A stretch of DNA of 64,000 nucleotides, from NCBI RefSeq assembly GCF_007176755.1, contig NZ_BJTV01000006.1:1-64000 (forward strand), read 5' to 3'. The notes under the pieces were generated by a model. It saw only the letters and a program-made list of their open reading frames with translations. It made no database searches and was not told the origin of the DNA. Numbering within the stretch: position 1 is the first letter of the stretch; each line of letters begins with the position of its first letter. The stretch is from Streptomyces sp. 1-11. GTDB lineage: Bacteria; Actinomycetota; Actinomycetes; Streptomycetales; Streptomycetaceae. The position numbers were made by a program, and so were the translations under genes. Positions 53,101 to 61,708 of this stretch are shown here, piece after piece.

Positions 53101-54529
53101 GATCCAGCTTCCGAACGCGGTGCGTGGCGGCGACCACCGCATCGAGGCCGTGAAACTGCGGGTCACCGAGAGAGGTGTGACCGTCGGCGCTTTCTCCCTG
53201 CCGGTGACACTCCGCTATCGACACCGCTCGAGCGGCAACGACTACGTCGCCTTCGATGCCACCCTGCCGGTGCGGCTGGCCCGCGAGGAAGAGTTCGTCA
53301 AGATCGTGAACCCGTTCGCGGCCGGGGCGACCGGCCGTCCGGTCGCAGATCGGAACATGTTCTACGGCCGGGACGACCTCATAGACCGAATCCGCTCCGC
53401 GCTGCGAGAAACCTCTTCGCCAGGTGTTGGCGTGGCGATCTTCGGGCAGAAGCGCGCGGGAAAGTCCTCCATCCGCCTGCATCTGAGAGAGCGGCTGGAG
53501 CAGGAGGACGGATTGCCGGTGGTGGACGTCGGTAACATCGGCGATCTGTCACCCGAGTCCGACGACCTGACCGGCACCCGACTGCTGGCCCTGCTGATGT
53601 GGGACATCCTGGACGGGGCGAACAAGGCATTACCCCCGCACGGTGTCTTCTCCGACGATCGGGAACCGCTGCTTCCGAGGGAACTGGACCGCGAAGCCTT
53701 CCTGCGCAGTCCGGCACCGGTGCGTGACTGCGCGAGACTGATCGAAGCGCACCGGCTCCGGACACCGGGGCCGCAGCCACCGCTGATCGTGCTGCTCGAC
53801 GAGTTCCAGTACATCGACCAGTGGATCCGGGACGGTCTGCTGTCGAAGTCGTTCATGCAGACCTTCAAGGCCTTAATCGAAAAACGGCTGTTCCACCTGG
53901 TGATCGTCGGGCAAGCAGCGCTCGACCGGCTCATTCAGGGCGATCCCAACGTCTTCGGTGTGTTCTCGACCGAGCGTGTCACCTACCTCGCCAAGCAGGA
54001 TGCCCGACAGCTGATCGAGGTACCCGTGATGATCAAAGAAGGGGATCGGAAGCGAAGCCGCTACAGTGGGCGAGCCGTCGACCGGATCATCGAACTGACC
54101 GGTGGCAGCGCCTTCTACATTCAACGGTTCTGTTCACAGCTCGTCCACTACATGAACGCCGAACGCGCGCCGGTCGTGACCGAGGCGGATGTGGAGCATG
54201 TACGCGACGAGTTTCTCGGCACCTTGGCAGCCACGGACTTCGACAACCTCGAATCACCGGGCTACACGGACCCCGACGCCTTCACCAGCGCTCAGTACCA
54301 GCAGGTGCTCCTTGCCGTCGCACGGGCGTCCCGCCACCAGCCGGCCACTCTGGAGGCCATCCAGGGTACATACCAGGGCCCCAGCGCACTGCTCCAGGAA
54401 CTACTCGATGACCTGGTGCTGCGCGATGTCGTACGGCGTGAATCCGGCGGGCACCTTATCGTCGTCCGGCTCTATCAGGACTGGCTGCTGAAGTACTACG
54501 GAGCAACCTCGGGGGCGAGCGGTTCGTGA
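50168..54529 (+). CDS. Large STAND/AAA ATPase with LSm-like N-terminus and helical repeats
   Basis: A 1453-aa multidomain protein. Residues about 8-57 (VGSSIEIRLLTGDRFEGVLEEL...NRLALRQPNG...) have the strand pattern of an LSm/Hfq-like barrel. A Pro/Ala/Thr linker follows (60-110), then long alpha-helical, TPR-like repeats (about 130-900) and an Ig-like beta domain (about 925-1050, TVQIKVGNTSGRAPLESPELAITSD). The AAA/STAND ATPase has Walker A GQKRAGKSS (about 1092-1100), Walker B LIVLLDEFQ (about 1206) and VIVGQA, with a winged-helix tail. Its stop overlaps the GTG of the next ATPase. The layout fits the sensor/ATPase of nSTAND conflict systems; the trigger is unknown. Confidence 0.82.
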   Translation: MDAEFIQSVARVGSSIEIRLLTGDRFEGVLEELTLNRLALRQPNGMPVVVALASIAMATPAEPAPPSTAAALESSPPPHAPVAATTAVPTTETSAPPTVPSPGPASLPDPQLRAAAMTRIAELPVFPIDMDIYVEPGMRKHLEQIRNSYGHAEKVKELDPRFPRMTQIYSRALQLWNTDQRNPELTRLVGALAVAKGDAETAHRYLTLAVDLGDVAALRLMAVTSARLEDFETTRYALLQLFRSATPTSDPEAWTALLALLDADGDRRRLGELLGPETNDESAAAIRAALNGVVPEQAPTPRPSGAVPAVAAFRVASRLPKVEPGPATATTAAPSRRSEAGLSSRSSWQRGNDKTAYQRAKYLEHRVKDLRGAKAAYRQAIKQDKNKRESAVKDLAWLIRRMDGPEAALRVIEQEFPGMIQPGHALDNILIDFLTGAKRYSEALELLDRQVKRTDLTSGKRYHLLHQIAYVKLANGEDSVPDWERALEQSPHNQAYQRGLALALIQRGALEDLDEAERLIVHHADHRTEEILRRIAELREGGGTDVESREWVEQFLQDAQAPMVSTPPLIAYVLQNYSDLADEARQRWKRGGKPTRGDLNVISDLNVIAETARQMSGKQPETSARAYISASVLAQDLGHADVHRYLYFGLTTLADIAMDRKERESAQDLYRAALTAADERDSGERAIELRTALIGYLRTHGQRAPLVKHRDREEAFPSADEVARVLVEEQHRNPSEFFSLLPPLVAETSAARDLVLDAVCASKELLTSAAKHLGIQEGFNQQPLARKRELVRNAWQVAGDRWLRSRRQLENSLAELQHLSMSEGALGSALERLPNAVEPVPDSLHDGLASIQDALFELRRSINERSFEERENCLRQAGSAVRSVRAQIAKVPTSLAVALVEPIALRLQDLINETQNDLVATLPPLPTLNLALEESSTGQNGAVTVQIKVGNTSGRAPLESPELAITSDPEWFSVDEPRIQLPNAVRGGDHRIEAVKLRVTERGVTVGAFSLPVTLRYRHRSSGNDYVAFDATLPVRLAREEEFVKIVNPFAAGATGRPVADRNMFYGRDDLIDRIRSALRETSSPGVGVAIFGQKRAGKSSIRLHLRERLEQEDGLPVVDVGNIGDLSPESDDLTGTRLLALLMWDILDGANKALPPHGVFSDDREPLLPRELDREAFLRSPAPVRDCARLIEAHRLRTPGPQPPLIVLLDEFQYIDQWIRDGLLSKSFMQTFKALIEKRLFHLVIVGQAALDRLIQGDPNVFGVFSTERVTYLAKQDARQLIEVPVMIKEGDRKRSRYSGRAVDRIIELTGGSAFYIQRFCSQLVHYMNAERAPVVTEADVEHVRDEFLGTLAATDFDNLESPGYTDPDAFTSAQYQQVLLAVARASRHQPATLEAIQGTYQGPSALLQELLDDLVLRDVVRRESGGHLIVVRLYQDWLLKYYGATSGASGS

Positions 54530-55635
54530 CGACCCCGTCCCGTCTCCCTTCGGGCCTCGCCGCCGGAAATCCGTACCGGCAGGCCGGTCGCGTCGCCGAG
54601 GGTGACCGCTTCATCGGCAGATCCGACCTGGTGCAGTTGGTGCAGGCCACGTGGCAGGAGCCCGGCCGCCCGTCGAACCTTCGGGTGCAGGGGTATCACC
54701 GGACCGGCAAGACCAGCTTGGTGCGGTACGCGATGGCCTCCACCCCACACGGGCGGGACGACCTGCTGACCGTGTGGTTGGACGTGGGAGACCACGACTC
54801 CGGGATGGACGTGTTCCGGTCCATGATCCGGGCCGTTATGGAGGATCTTCAGCGAACCCGGGAGAATCGGCTGGCCGGACAAGGCAGGACTTCGGAGTGG
54901 GCCCACCTGGAGGCGATCGCCTCCGTCGTGCAGAGAGCGGAAGCGTGGTACGACCTCCGTATCGCCGTGCGTGACTTCTTCACGGCCCTGGCCGCGGCGG
55001 GCCGGCATGTCCTGGTGGTACTCGACGAGTTCGACCGCGCCGCGAGCGTCTTCAATCGCCTTGCCGAATTCCAACTGCTACGCAATCTGGCCGGCGATAC
55101 ACCCTTCACGATGGGCTTGGTCACGATCTCGCGGCGCGACATCGAGTCGATCGAGTTCGACGCGGCAGCCGGTTCGACTCTCGGCGGAATTTTGAGCACG
55201 AAACAGTGTGTCGGCCTGTTCACCGATGACGAGACCGACCGGATGCTGGCACGCGCGGATTCGGTCGGCATTGCCCTGAGCCCGGTACGACAGGAGATCA
55301 TCGAGCGCACCGGCCGTCACCCTTTCCTGCTGGAACTGCTGTGCCGCAGGGTCGTGGAGAACTGGCACCTCACCGGACGACTGGACCCGGCGGCGGCGTA
55401 TACAGGCGAGGCCTCAACTTTCGAGAAACAGTTCGGTCTGCTGGTGAGAAACATCGACGCGGACTGCAACGGACATGGATCGACGCTGCTCCGGGCCCTC
55501 GCATCCGGGGTGTTCCCGGACGAGCACACACGCTACCTGGACCAACTCGTGCTGATGGGCATCGCTTCACCGGGGCCGGACAGAACACTGCTTTTCTCCG
55601 AGGCATTCAGCCACTATGTGCTGACGGCAACCTGA
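54526..55635 (+). CDS. AAA ATPase paired with the large STAND protein
   Basis: A 369-aa ATPase, similar in its core to the C-terminal ATPase of the preceding gene. It starts with a NPYRQAGRVAEGDRFIGRSDL lead-in, then Walker A GYHRTGKTS (56-64), Walker B LVVLDEFD (about 163-170), an arginine-rich sensor region SRRD and a C-terminal winged helix. The GTG at 54526 lies in the stop of the previous gene, so stoichiometric translation with it is likely. It probably forms a hetero-oligomer with the large protein. Confidence 0.85.
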   Translation: MTTPSRLPSGLAAGNPYRQAGRVAEGDRFIGRSDLVQLVQATWQEPGRPSNLRVQGYHRTGKTSLVRYAMASTPHGRDDLLTVWLDVGDHDSGMDVFRSMIRAVMEDLQRTRENRLAGQGRTSEWAHLEAIASVVQRAEAWYDLRIAVRDFFTALAAAGRHVLVVLDEFDRAASVFNRLAEFQLLRNLAGDTPFTMGLVTISRRDIESIEFDAAAGSTLGGILSTKQCVGLFTDDETDRMLARADSVGIALSPVRQEIIERTGRHPFLLELLCRRVVENWHLTGRLDPAAAYTGEASTFEKQFGLLVRNIDADCNGHGSTLLRALASGVFPDEHTRYLDQLVLMGIASPGPDRTLLFSEAFSHYVLTAT

Positions 55636-55643
55636 GCGATGTT

Positions 55644-56678
55644 TCAGGCGTGGAAACGGCGCAGGAACTCACCCAGCGCTCCCTCGCCCGTCGTGGCGGC
55701 CGTCCGCTCCAACTCCTCCGCCTGCACGTACTCACCCCTGTATCTGAGATCGGCCGCCAACTCCCTTATCGATTCCTCGTCACCGAATTCGGCTGCACGC
55801 AGTCGAGCTTGCTTGGCGCCCTCGTACTGACCAGTTCGCTCCAGCCCCCGAATGTGGTCCCGGACGAGGACGCCGGGAGCGTGCACGTTCACCGGATCGG
55901 CAACCGGAGCGGAGCTGACGGGATCGCGCTGCCCTGCTGCGGTGTTCCGAGCGAACACCACCTCCGCTCCGGAACCTCCCAGTTGGGGCAGCGGTCGACC
56001 GGACCCAGCGAGCCGGAGGTGGAGTTGGCGATACAGCGTGTGCGCGTCGAGCAATGGGGGGCCGCCCTGGATGCCCTGGTCCAGCAATCCGAGCAGTGCG
56101 CCGGTGAAAGCGGTGTACTGCTCACCGGCCGGTGCCAGTGCCGTGGCGGTAGCGGCGGATGCGGTGAGCACCGTTGTACTTTCGATGTCCGTGGCCGCTG
56201 CGAAGTCTTCGGCGCCCATGGTGGTCTCCAGGGCTCGGCCGCTCCAGCAACAGTCCAGGACGACGGTTCGGCGCACTGCCGTGGCGATCCGAAGCCTCGC
56301 CCGCACCTGGTTGTAGTGAAGGGCCAGATGGGTACCGCCCCGCTCATAGGCACGAGGCAGAGCAAGGTACAGACCGCCGTGGTCGACCAGTGGATCGGTG
56401 AGCCCGTGTCCGGCGTAGTAGAAGAGCAGAGTGTCCTCGGCCTGTTCGGCCGCTTCACGCAAGGCCTCGATCACGGCATCCGGATCATCCGGCTGGTGAA
56501 GTACCCGACAGTTCTCGGCGGGAAGACCCCAGATCCGTTCCTCCCCCAGGAGGGACGCCAGTCGCCCCAGGTTGTTCTCGACGGCAGGCAGCTGTCGGTC
56601 CTCGGTCATCCGGGTATACCGCGACACCCCCACGAGGACCGCGCGGGAGGTCGCTGGATCTGGTAGCACTGCCGTCAC
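55644..56678 (-). CDS. Caspase-like protease (C14) of a conflict system
   Basis: A 344-aa protein with a caspase-fold domain (about 10-240): catalytic His91 in YYAGHG and Cys144 in LDCCWSG. The C-terminal part (about 265-344) is helical (RDHIRGLERTGQYEGAKQARLRAAEFGDEESIRELA). Bacterial caspases act as effectors that cut host proteins when a partner ATPase is triggered. GTG 56678 overlaps the TAG of the EACC1 gene (TAGTG). It converges with the ATPase genes, only 8 bp between stops. Confidence 0.88.
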   Translation of the reverse strand: MTAVLPDPATSRAVLVGVSRYTRMTEDRQLPAVENNLGRLASLLGEERIWGLPAENCRVLHQPDDPDAVIEALREAAEQAEDTLLFYYAGHGLTDPLVDHGGLYLALPRAYERGGTHLALHYNQVRARLRIATAVRRTVVLDCCWSGRALETTMGAEDFAAATDIESTTVLTASAATATALAPAGEQYTAFTGALLGLLDQGIQGGPPLLDAHTLYRQLHLRLAGSGRPLPQLGGSGAEVVFARNTAAGQRDPVSSAPVADPVNVHAPGVLVRDHIRGLERTGQYEGAKQARLRAAEFGDEESIRELAADLRYRGEYVQAEELERTAATTGEGALGEFLRRFHA

Positions 56679-57028
56679 TATGTGTCCGACTGTCCTGCTG
56701 ACCCACGAAGTTGCTGTACGACAGCGGCGGAGTCCCCATCCACGATGACCACATTGCCGGCATGGTCGACACTCACCGTGGGCGCTGTTCCTGTACTCCG
56801 TCGCCGCTGGTCCCGGAAGGATGCGATCGAGACCATGAGGCTGCTCAGCGCGATGGCGTTCGGCAGTACCAGATTGAGCACATCGAACGCGGTGCCCATC
56901 GTCCCGGAGCCAGGCTCTGCGGCAGCGGGCACCGCCCGGGCCGCGAAACGCCGCGTCTGGGGGTCGACGCTCAGCCAGCGAATCAGCTCGTCCCCCGCCC
57001 CGTCGTCGATCCGGATGGTCAAGTCCAT
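56678..57028 (-). CDS. EACC1-like effector-associated constant component
   Basis: A 116-aa protein. It opens MDLTIRIDDGAGDELIRWLSVDPQTRRFAARA, the start of the EACC1 family I recall, which is the constant partner of caspase and other effectors in NTP-dependent conflict systems. One hydrophobic segment (about 47-71, FDVLNLVLPNAIALSSLMVSIASF) suggests membrane association. It ends with a short beta-like tail (SVDHAGNVVIVDGDS). It is coupled by 1-bp overlap to the caspase. Confidence 0.78.
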   Translation of the reverse strand: MDLTIRIDDGAGDELIRWLSVDPQTRRFAARAVPAAAEPGSGTMGTAFDVLNLVLPNAIALSSLMVSIASFRDQRRRSTGTAPTVSVDHAGNVVIVDGDSAAVVQQLRGSAGQSDT

Positions 57029-57232
57029 ACTCGCTCCAACCCGTCGCTCCAGCGCAAAAGCAGGCTCACTGCGCTGGGCAGTCTAATGCGCCAACACCCT
57101 TTCGAATCAGCCCTCTTGCGCAAGGCATCGGGTAGATCCCGTACGAGCATCACCGATCGACATGACACCAAGCCCGCAGCTTGTCCCGGGCCGCGAGCCG
57201 GCGGGAGCGGGAGCCTCTCTGGGGCACAAGAT

Positions 57233-57263
57233 GGCCCTGGCCCGGAAACCCGGGGCCAGGGCC
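57233..57263 (-). terminator. Terminator of rnpB
   Basis: A perfect 11-bp stem (57233-57243 with 57253-57263) and a 9-nt loop, directly after the 3' end of the RNase P RNA on the minus strand. Confidence 0.8.
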
Positions 57264-57267
57264 AGGG

Positions 57268-57678
57268 GCAGACGAGTCGGGCTGTACGCCGGGTTCTGTT
57301 CCCCGGGGTCCTCGCGGGCCCCGGGGCGACGGCCATCCATCTAGGGCCGGTGTTGCCACCGGCCTCGTGCGGTCTACCCGCGGACTCGGGCGGGCAGCCC
57401 TCGAACGTCCGCGCAGAGCGCTTTTCACGGCGCTCCTTTTGACCTTGCTCCAGGTGGGGTTTACCTAGCTGCCCAGGTCACCCTGGGCACTGGTGGTCTC
57501 TTACACCACCGTTTCACCCTTACCGAGGGCCTGAGCCCCCGGCGGTCTGCTTTCTGTGGCACTGTCCCGCGGGTCACCCCGGGTGGCCGTTAGCCACCAC
57601 CCTGCCCTGTGGAGCCCGGACGTTCCTCGGGAAGCCCCTTCCGGGAACTTCACGCGGCCGTCCGCCCGGCTCGTCTGC
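57268..57678 (-). ncRNA. rnpB: RNase P RNA (type A)
   Basis: About 411 nt on the minus strand. The 5' GCAGACGAG pairs with the 3' CTCGTCTGC to form P1. The near-universal GAGGAACGTCCGGGCTCC (P4/CR-I), ACAGAAAG, GGTAAGGGTGAAACGGTG and the closing GAACCCGGCGTACAGCCCG are all recognisable. Ends are set by the P1 helix and are accurate to a few nucleotides. It is the catalytic RNA that matures tRNA 5' ends. It sits between the conflict block and the Uma2-type gene. The 57029-57232 stretch holds no gene. Confidence 0.95.
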
Positions 57679-57737
57679 CGTGCCGACCATGGTACCGGTT
57701 ACGGGGGTGCCCGATTCCCCCGGACGCTCCCGGCCGC

Positions 57738-58316
57738 TCAGATGAAGTCCGACGTCTCCAGGTCGAAGGCGAAGGGCTCCGGGAGGGTCAGGGACTTGCC
57801 GAACGGCAGCGTGCAGTGCTGGCGATAGTCGTCCTTCTCCGGTTCGCCGAACAGGGTGACCGAGGAGGCCTCACGGTCGACCAGCAGGTAGAGGGGGATG
57901 CCGCCACGTGCGTAACAGCGGCGCTTCGCCTCGCGATCGATCCGGGGCTTGCTGGACGTCACCTCCAATACCATGGCGACGCCGTCGCAGGGCATCCACG
58001 AATCCGCTCCCCGGTACAGGCGCAGGGCCGCGGGGGCGAACGTCCCGTCCGGGATCACGTGGTCCTTCGGACAGGAGCCTCCGCTCTTCAGTTTCAGGCC
58101 CTTGTTCCCGGAAAACTGCATGTCGGACCGGGAACGTCTGATCACCTGGCTCACGATCAGTCCGATGTAGTCCTCGTGGTCCCCGTCCGGCGGCGGTGTC
58201 ACGACGATCTCCCCCTCGATCAGCTCGGCCCGGAAGCCCTCCGGGGTGTCGAGGGACAGGAAGATGTCCAGCAGGCCTTCGGCCGGCGTGGTGGGCTCGT
58301 GTGCCACGGCGGTCAT
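57738..58316 (-). CDS. Uma2-family endonuclease-like protein
   Basis: A 192-aa protein of the Uma2 (PD-(D/E)xK) family, very common in Streptomyces. It has the early RAELIEGEIVVTPPPDGDHEDYIGLIVSQV, PDGTFAP (Asp) and AMVLEVTSSKPRIDREAKRRCYARGGIPLYLLVD (Glu and downstream Lys region). Its biological role is unclear. ATG 58316 follows GGAGGGG. It lies 60 bp from rnpB on the same strand. Confidence 0.86.
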   Translation of the reverse strand: MTAVAHEPTTPAEGLLDIFLSLDTPEGFRAELIEGEIVVTPPPDGDHEDYIGLIVSQVIRRSRSDMQFSGNKGLKLKSGGSCPKDHVIPDGTFAPAALRLYRGADSWMPCDGVAMVLEVTSSKPRIDREAKRRCYARGGIPLYLLVDREASSVTLFGEPEKDDYRQHCTLPFGKSLTLPEPFAFDLETSDFI

Positions 58317-58590
58317 GTCAGGCCCCTCCTTCGGTCGGTCGCCAGAGTGGGACATCCCAGGATCACCTGTCCGAGAGATCGGGAACCGTTCCCTCGATCG
58401 TGGCACAGGAGCGGCGCCCTCGTCAGGCGCTGGGCCGTGCGCCCGGCGAGCCCGGTGAGAGCGGCCCGCGGACCGGGCCCCGGAGGCGCCGGGCCGCCCG
58501 GGTCCCGCGGCTGGGCAGGTGGTGTGCGCGGGGCGAGGGGGCGTGTGCGGCACCCCGTACGCTGGCGCTGAACCGATCGAAGGAGTACGC

Positions 58591-59373
58591 GTGCTTGTCC
58601 TGCTGCCGCCCTCGGAGGGAAAGGCGTCCTCGGGCCGTGGCGCCCCGCTGAAGCCGGAGTCGCTGTCCCTGCCGGGACTGGCGCCGGCGCGGGAGGCGGT
58701 GCTGGCGGAGCTGGTCGAGCTGTGCGCGGCCGACGAGGAGAAGGCGCGCGAGGTGCTCGGGCTCAGCGACGGGCTGCGCGGCGAGGTGGCGAAGAACGCC
58801 GGGCTGCGTACGGCCGGGGCCCGCCCGGCCGGGGAGATCTACACCGGTGTGCTGTACGACGCCCTCGACCTCGCCTCGCTGGACGCGGCCGCGAAGAAGC
58901 GGGCGGCGCGCTCGTTGCTGGTCTTCTCGGGGCTGTGGGGCGCGGTGCGGGTGACGGACCGCATCCCCTCCTACCGCTGCTCGATGGGCGTGAAGCTGCC
59001 CGGGCTCGGCGCGCTGGCCGCGCACTGGCGGGCGCCGATGGCCGAGGTGCTGCCCGAGGCGGCCGGCCAGGGCCTGGTGCTGGACCTGCGTTCCGCCGCC
59101 TACGCGGCGGCCTGGAAGCCCAAGGGCGAGGTTGCCGGGCGGACCGCGACCGTGAGGGTGCTGCACGCGCCGACCCGGAAGGTCGTCAGCCACTTCAACA
59201 AGGCCACGAAGGGCCGGATCGTACGGAGCCTGCTGTCCGCCGGTGCCGCGCCGAAGGACCCCGCCGGGCTGGTGGCGGCACTGCGGGACCTCGGGTACGT
59301 GGTGGAGGCCGAGGAGCCGGGCAGGGCGGGCAGGCCGTGGGCGCTGGACGTGCTGGTGGACGAGGTCCACTGA
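58591..59373 (+). CDS. yaaA: YaaA-family peroxide stress protein
   Basis: A 260-aa protein. The N-terminal LVLLPPSEGKASSGRG is the YaaA hallmark, and TGVLYDALDL, VFSGLWGAVRVTDRIPSYR and SHFNKATKGRIVRSL follow in the right order. E. coli YaaA lowers free iron during peroxide stress and binds DNA. The GTG at 58591 has AAGGAG 5-6 nt upstream. No operon partner. Confidence 0.9.
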   Translation: MLVLLPPSEGKASSGRGAPLKPESLSLPGLAPAREAVLAELVELCAADEEKAREVLGLSDGLRGEVAKNAGLRTAGARPAGEIYTGVLYDALDLASLDAAAKKRAARSLLVFSGLWGAVRVTDRIPSYRCSMGVKLPGLGALAAHWRAPMAEVLPEAAGQGLVLDLRSAAYAAAWKPKGEVAGRTATVRVLHAPTRKVVSHFNKATKGRIVRSLLSAGAAPKDPAGLVAALRDLGYVVEAEEPGRAGRPWALDVLVDEVH

Positions 59374-59462
59374 GCGCGGCCGCCTGAGGGGACACCACCG
59401 CAGCCGTTGCATCATGCGCAACGCTCGTTGCGGAGGGTGCCGCTCGTGGGCACGATGAGGAC

Positions 59463-60137
59463 ATGACCTCACCGATGCCGTCCGATTCGGCTGCCTCCGT
59501 GCTGGATTACGCGCCCGTCGTGCCGGTCGTGGTGGTGTCGGACGCGTCCGACGCCGTCCCGCTGGCGCGCGCGCTGGTGGCCGGGGGACTGCCCGCCATC
59601 GAGGTGACACTGCGCACGCCCGCCGCGCTGGACGCCATCCGGGCGATCGCGGACGCGGTGCCGGACGCGGTGGTCGGGGCGGGCACGGTCCTCACGCCGG
59701 AGCAGGTGGACGACTGCGTCGGCGCCGGGGCGCGGTTCCTGGTGAGTCCGGGGTGGACGGACGCGCTGCTGGGGGCGATGCACGGATCCGGGGTGCCGTT
59801 CCTGCCCGGGGTGTCCACGACCTCCGAGGTCGTGGCGCTGCTGGAGCGGGGGGTGCGGGAGATGAAGTTCTTCCCGGCGCAGGCCGCGGGCGGCACCGCA
59901 TATCTCCGGTCGCTGGCCGGGCCGCTGCCGCAGGCCCGCTTCTGCCCCACGGGCGGGATCGGTCCGGAGACCGCGCCCGAGTACCTGTCCCTGCCCAACG
60001 TCGGCTGCGTGGGCGGGAGTTGGATGGTCCCGGCGGAGGCGGTGACCGCCGGGGACTGGGGTCGGATCGAGGAGCTCGCGCGAAGTGCGGCCCGCCTCGG
60101 CGGCAACGCGGGACGCTCCCCGGCAGGGCTCGGCTAG
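59463..60137 (+). CDS. eda: KDPG/KHG aldolase
   Basis: A 224-aa class I aldolase of the Entner-Doudoroff/hexuronate type. PAIEVTLRTP (catalytic Glu region), GAGTVLTPEQVDDCVGAGARFLVSP, FLPGVSTTSEV, MKFFPAQAAGG (Schiff-base Lys) and PTGGIGPE follow the family order. It starts 89 bp after yaaA with its own ATG. No edd gene is adjacent, so it may serve uronate or amino-acid catabolism. The following 137 bp has no gene. Confidence 0.92.
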   Translation: MTSPMPSDSAASVLDYAPVVPVVVVSDASDAVPLARALVAGGLPAIEVTLRTPAALDAIRAIADAVPDAVVGAGTVLTPEQVDDCVGAGARFLVSPGWTDALLGAMHGSGVPFLPGVSTTSEVVALLERGVREMKFFPAQAAGGTAYLRSLAGPLPQARFCPTGGIGPETAPEYLSLPNVGCVGGSWMVPAEAVTAGDWGRIEELARSAARLGGNAGRSPAGLG

Positions 60138-60274
60138 GCGGGGCGGGACTCAGCCCGGCAAGGCGCGGCAGGACGGACTCGACCCGCCCGAACAGGGCTC
60201 CACCCGACAGGACCCGGCACCGAACAGCGCACGGCCCCGCAGGCCCCGGCAGGGCGGCGCCCGGCCGGCCGTGC

Positions 60275-61696
60275 TCAGGGGCGCAAGTGGGACGTGTCGT
60301 TGAACAGCCGTACGCTCGCGTTGCCGTCCGCGTAGTACGCCACCGCGGACAGGGAAGCGGCGGAGAGTTCCATGCGGAAGAGGGACTTCGGCGGGGCGTC
60401 CAGGGCGAGCCGGATCAGGGTCTTGATCGGCGTGACGTGGGTGACCAGCAGGACCGTACGGCCCGCGTGCGCCGCGACCAGCTTGTCCCGGGTGGCCGCG
60501 ATCCGGACGGCGGTCTCCGCGAAGCTCTCGCCGCCGCCGGTGGGGTGGGCCTCCGGGTCGGCGAGCCAGGCGTTCAGGTCGTCCGGGTGGCGCTCGCGGA
60601 CCTCGCCGAAGGTGAGGCCCTCCCAGGCGCCGAAGTCCGTCTCCCTCAGCCCCTCGTCGACCGTCACGTCCAGGCCGAGGCGGGCGGCGACGATGCGGGC
60701 GGTCTCCTGGGTGCGGGCGAGGGGCGAGGCGACGACGGCCTGGACGGTGCCGCGCCGCGCCAGCGCGGCGGCGGCCCGCCGGGCCTGTTCCCTGCCCGCG
60801 TCGGAGAGGGAGGGGTCGGTGCCGCCGCTGCCGGAGAAGCGCTTCTGGGGGGTGAGGGGGGTTTCGCCGTGGCGCAGGAGAACGAGGGTGGCGGGGGCGC
60901 CGAGGTCGGGGGCGGCGCTCCAGCCCCGTGTCCGCGACTGCTCGGCGCTGCCTGCGGGGCGCCGCTCGCCGGGGGCGGCGGGGCGCCCCTCGACCGCGGG
61001 CGCCGCCGCGTCCACCCGTGCCGCCCCGGCAGCGGCACGGCCGCCCGCGGCCACGGCGGTACCGGCCTCCGCCGCGTCAGCCGCCACGGGGGTACCGGCC
61101 TGCGTCGCATCGGCCGCCACGCCGGTGCCGGTCTCCGTCGCATCGGCCGCCACGCCGGTACCGGCCTGCGTCGCGCCCGCGGCCGCGGCGGAACCACCGG
61201 CCGCGGTGCCCGGCGTTCGCGCCGGACCCGCCGCCTGGCGAACCGCCTCGGCCTCGACGTCGTCGCCGCTCGCCGACCACTGTTCGCCCCGGGCGCCCGC
61301 GTCCATGGCCTCGTTGGCGAGGCGGTCGGCGTGGGTGTTCTGGGCGCGGGGGATCCACTCGTAGGTGACCTGGCCGGGCGGGAAGACGCGGTTCGCCTCG
61401 GCCGCCAGGGGCTTCATGTCGGGGTGCTTGATCTTCCAGCGGCCCGACATCTGCTCGACGACCAGCTTGGAGTCCATCCGGACGTGCACCCGGGCGGTGG
61501 GGTCGAGGGCGTGCGCGGTGCGGAGCCCGGCCAGCAGGCCCCGGTACTCGGCGACGTTGTTCGTGACGACGCCGAGGTACTCGGCCGCCTCGGCCAGGGT
61601 CTCCCCCGTCGCCGCGTCGCTCACCACGGCGCCGTAGCCAGCGGGCCCCGGGTTGCCCCGTGAACCGCCGTCCGCCTCGACGATGAACTCCCGCAC
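60275..61696 (-). CDS. RNase HI and histidine phosphatase fusion (SCO2299 type)
   Basis: A 473-aa bifunctional protein. The N-terminal RNase HI has FIVEADGGSRGNPGPAGYG (catalytic Asp), AEYRGLLAGLRTA (Glu) and VHVRMDSKLVVEQM (Asp). The C-terminal histidine phosphatase has LVLLRHGETPLTPQKRFSG (RHGE) and LVTHVTPIKTL. Between them is a repetitive Ala/Thr/Gly linker (about 155-265) of 10-11-residue GTGVAADATQA-like units. From memory, S. coelicolor SCO2299 has both RNase H and acid phosphatase activity. GTG start. It lies 12 bp after the zinc-ribbon gene in the same operon. Confidence 0.93.
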   Translation of the reverse strand: MREFIVEADGGSRGNPGPAGYGAVVSDAATGETLAEAAEYLGVVTNNVAEYRGLLAGLRTAHALDPTARVHVRMDSKLVVEQMSGRWKIKHPDMKPLAAEANRVFPPGQVTYEWIPRAQNTHADRLANEAMDAGARGEQWSASGDDVEAEAVRQAAGPARTPGTAAGGSAAAAGATQAGTGVAADATETGTGVAADATQAGTPVAADAAEAGTAVAAGGRAAAGAARVDAAAPAVEGRPAAPGERRPAGSAEQSRTRGWSAAPDLGAPATLVLLRHGETPLTPQKRFSGSGGTDPSLSDAGREQARRAAAALARRGTVQAVVASPLARTQETARIVAARLGLDVTVDEGLRETDFGAWEGLTFGEVRERHPDDLNAWLADPEAHPTGGGESFAETAVRIAATRDKLVAAHAGRTVLLVTHVTPIKTLIRLALDAPPKSLFRMELSAASLSAVAYYADGNASVRLFNDTSHLRP

Positions 61697-61708
61697 CGCG
61701 CCGGCTCC

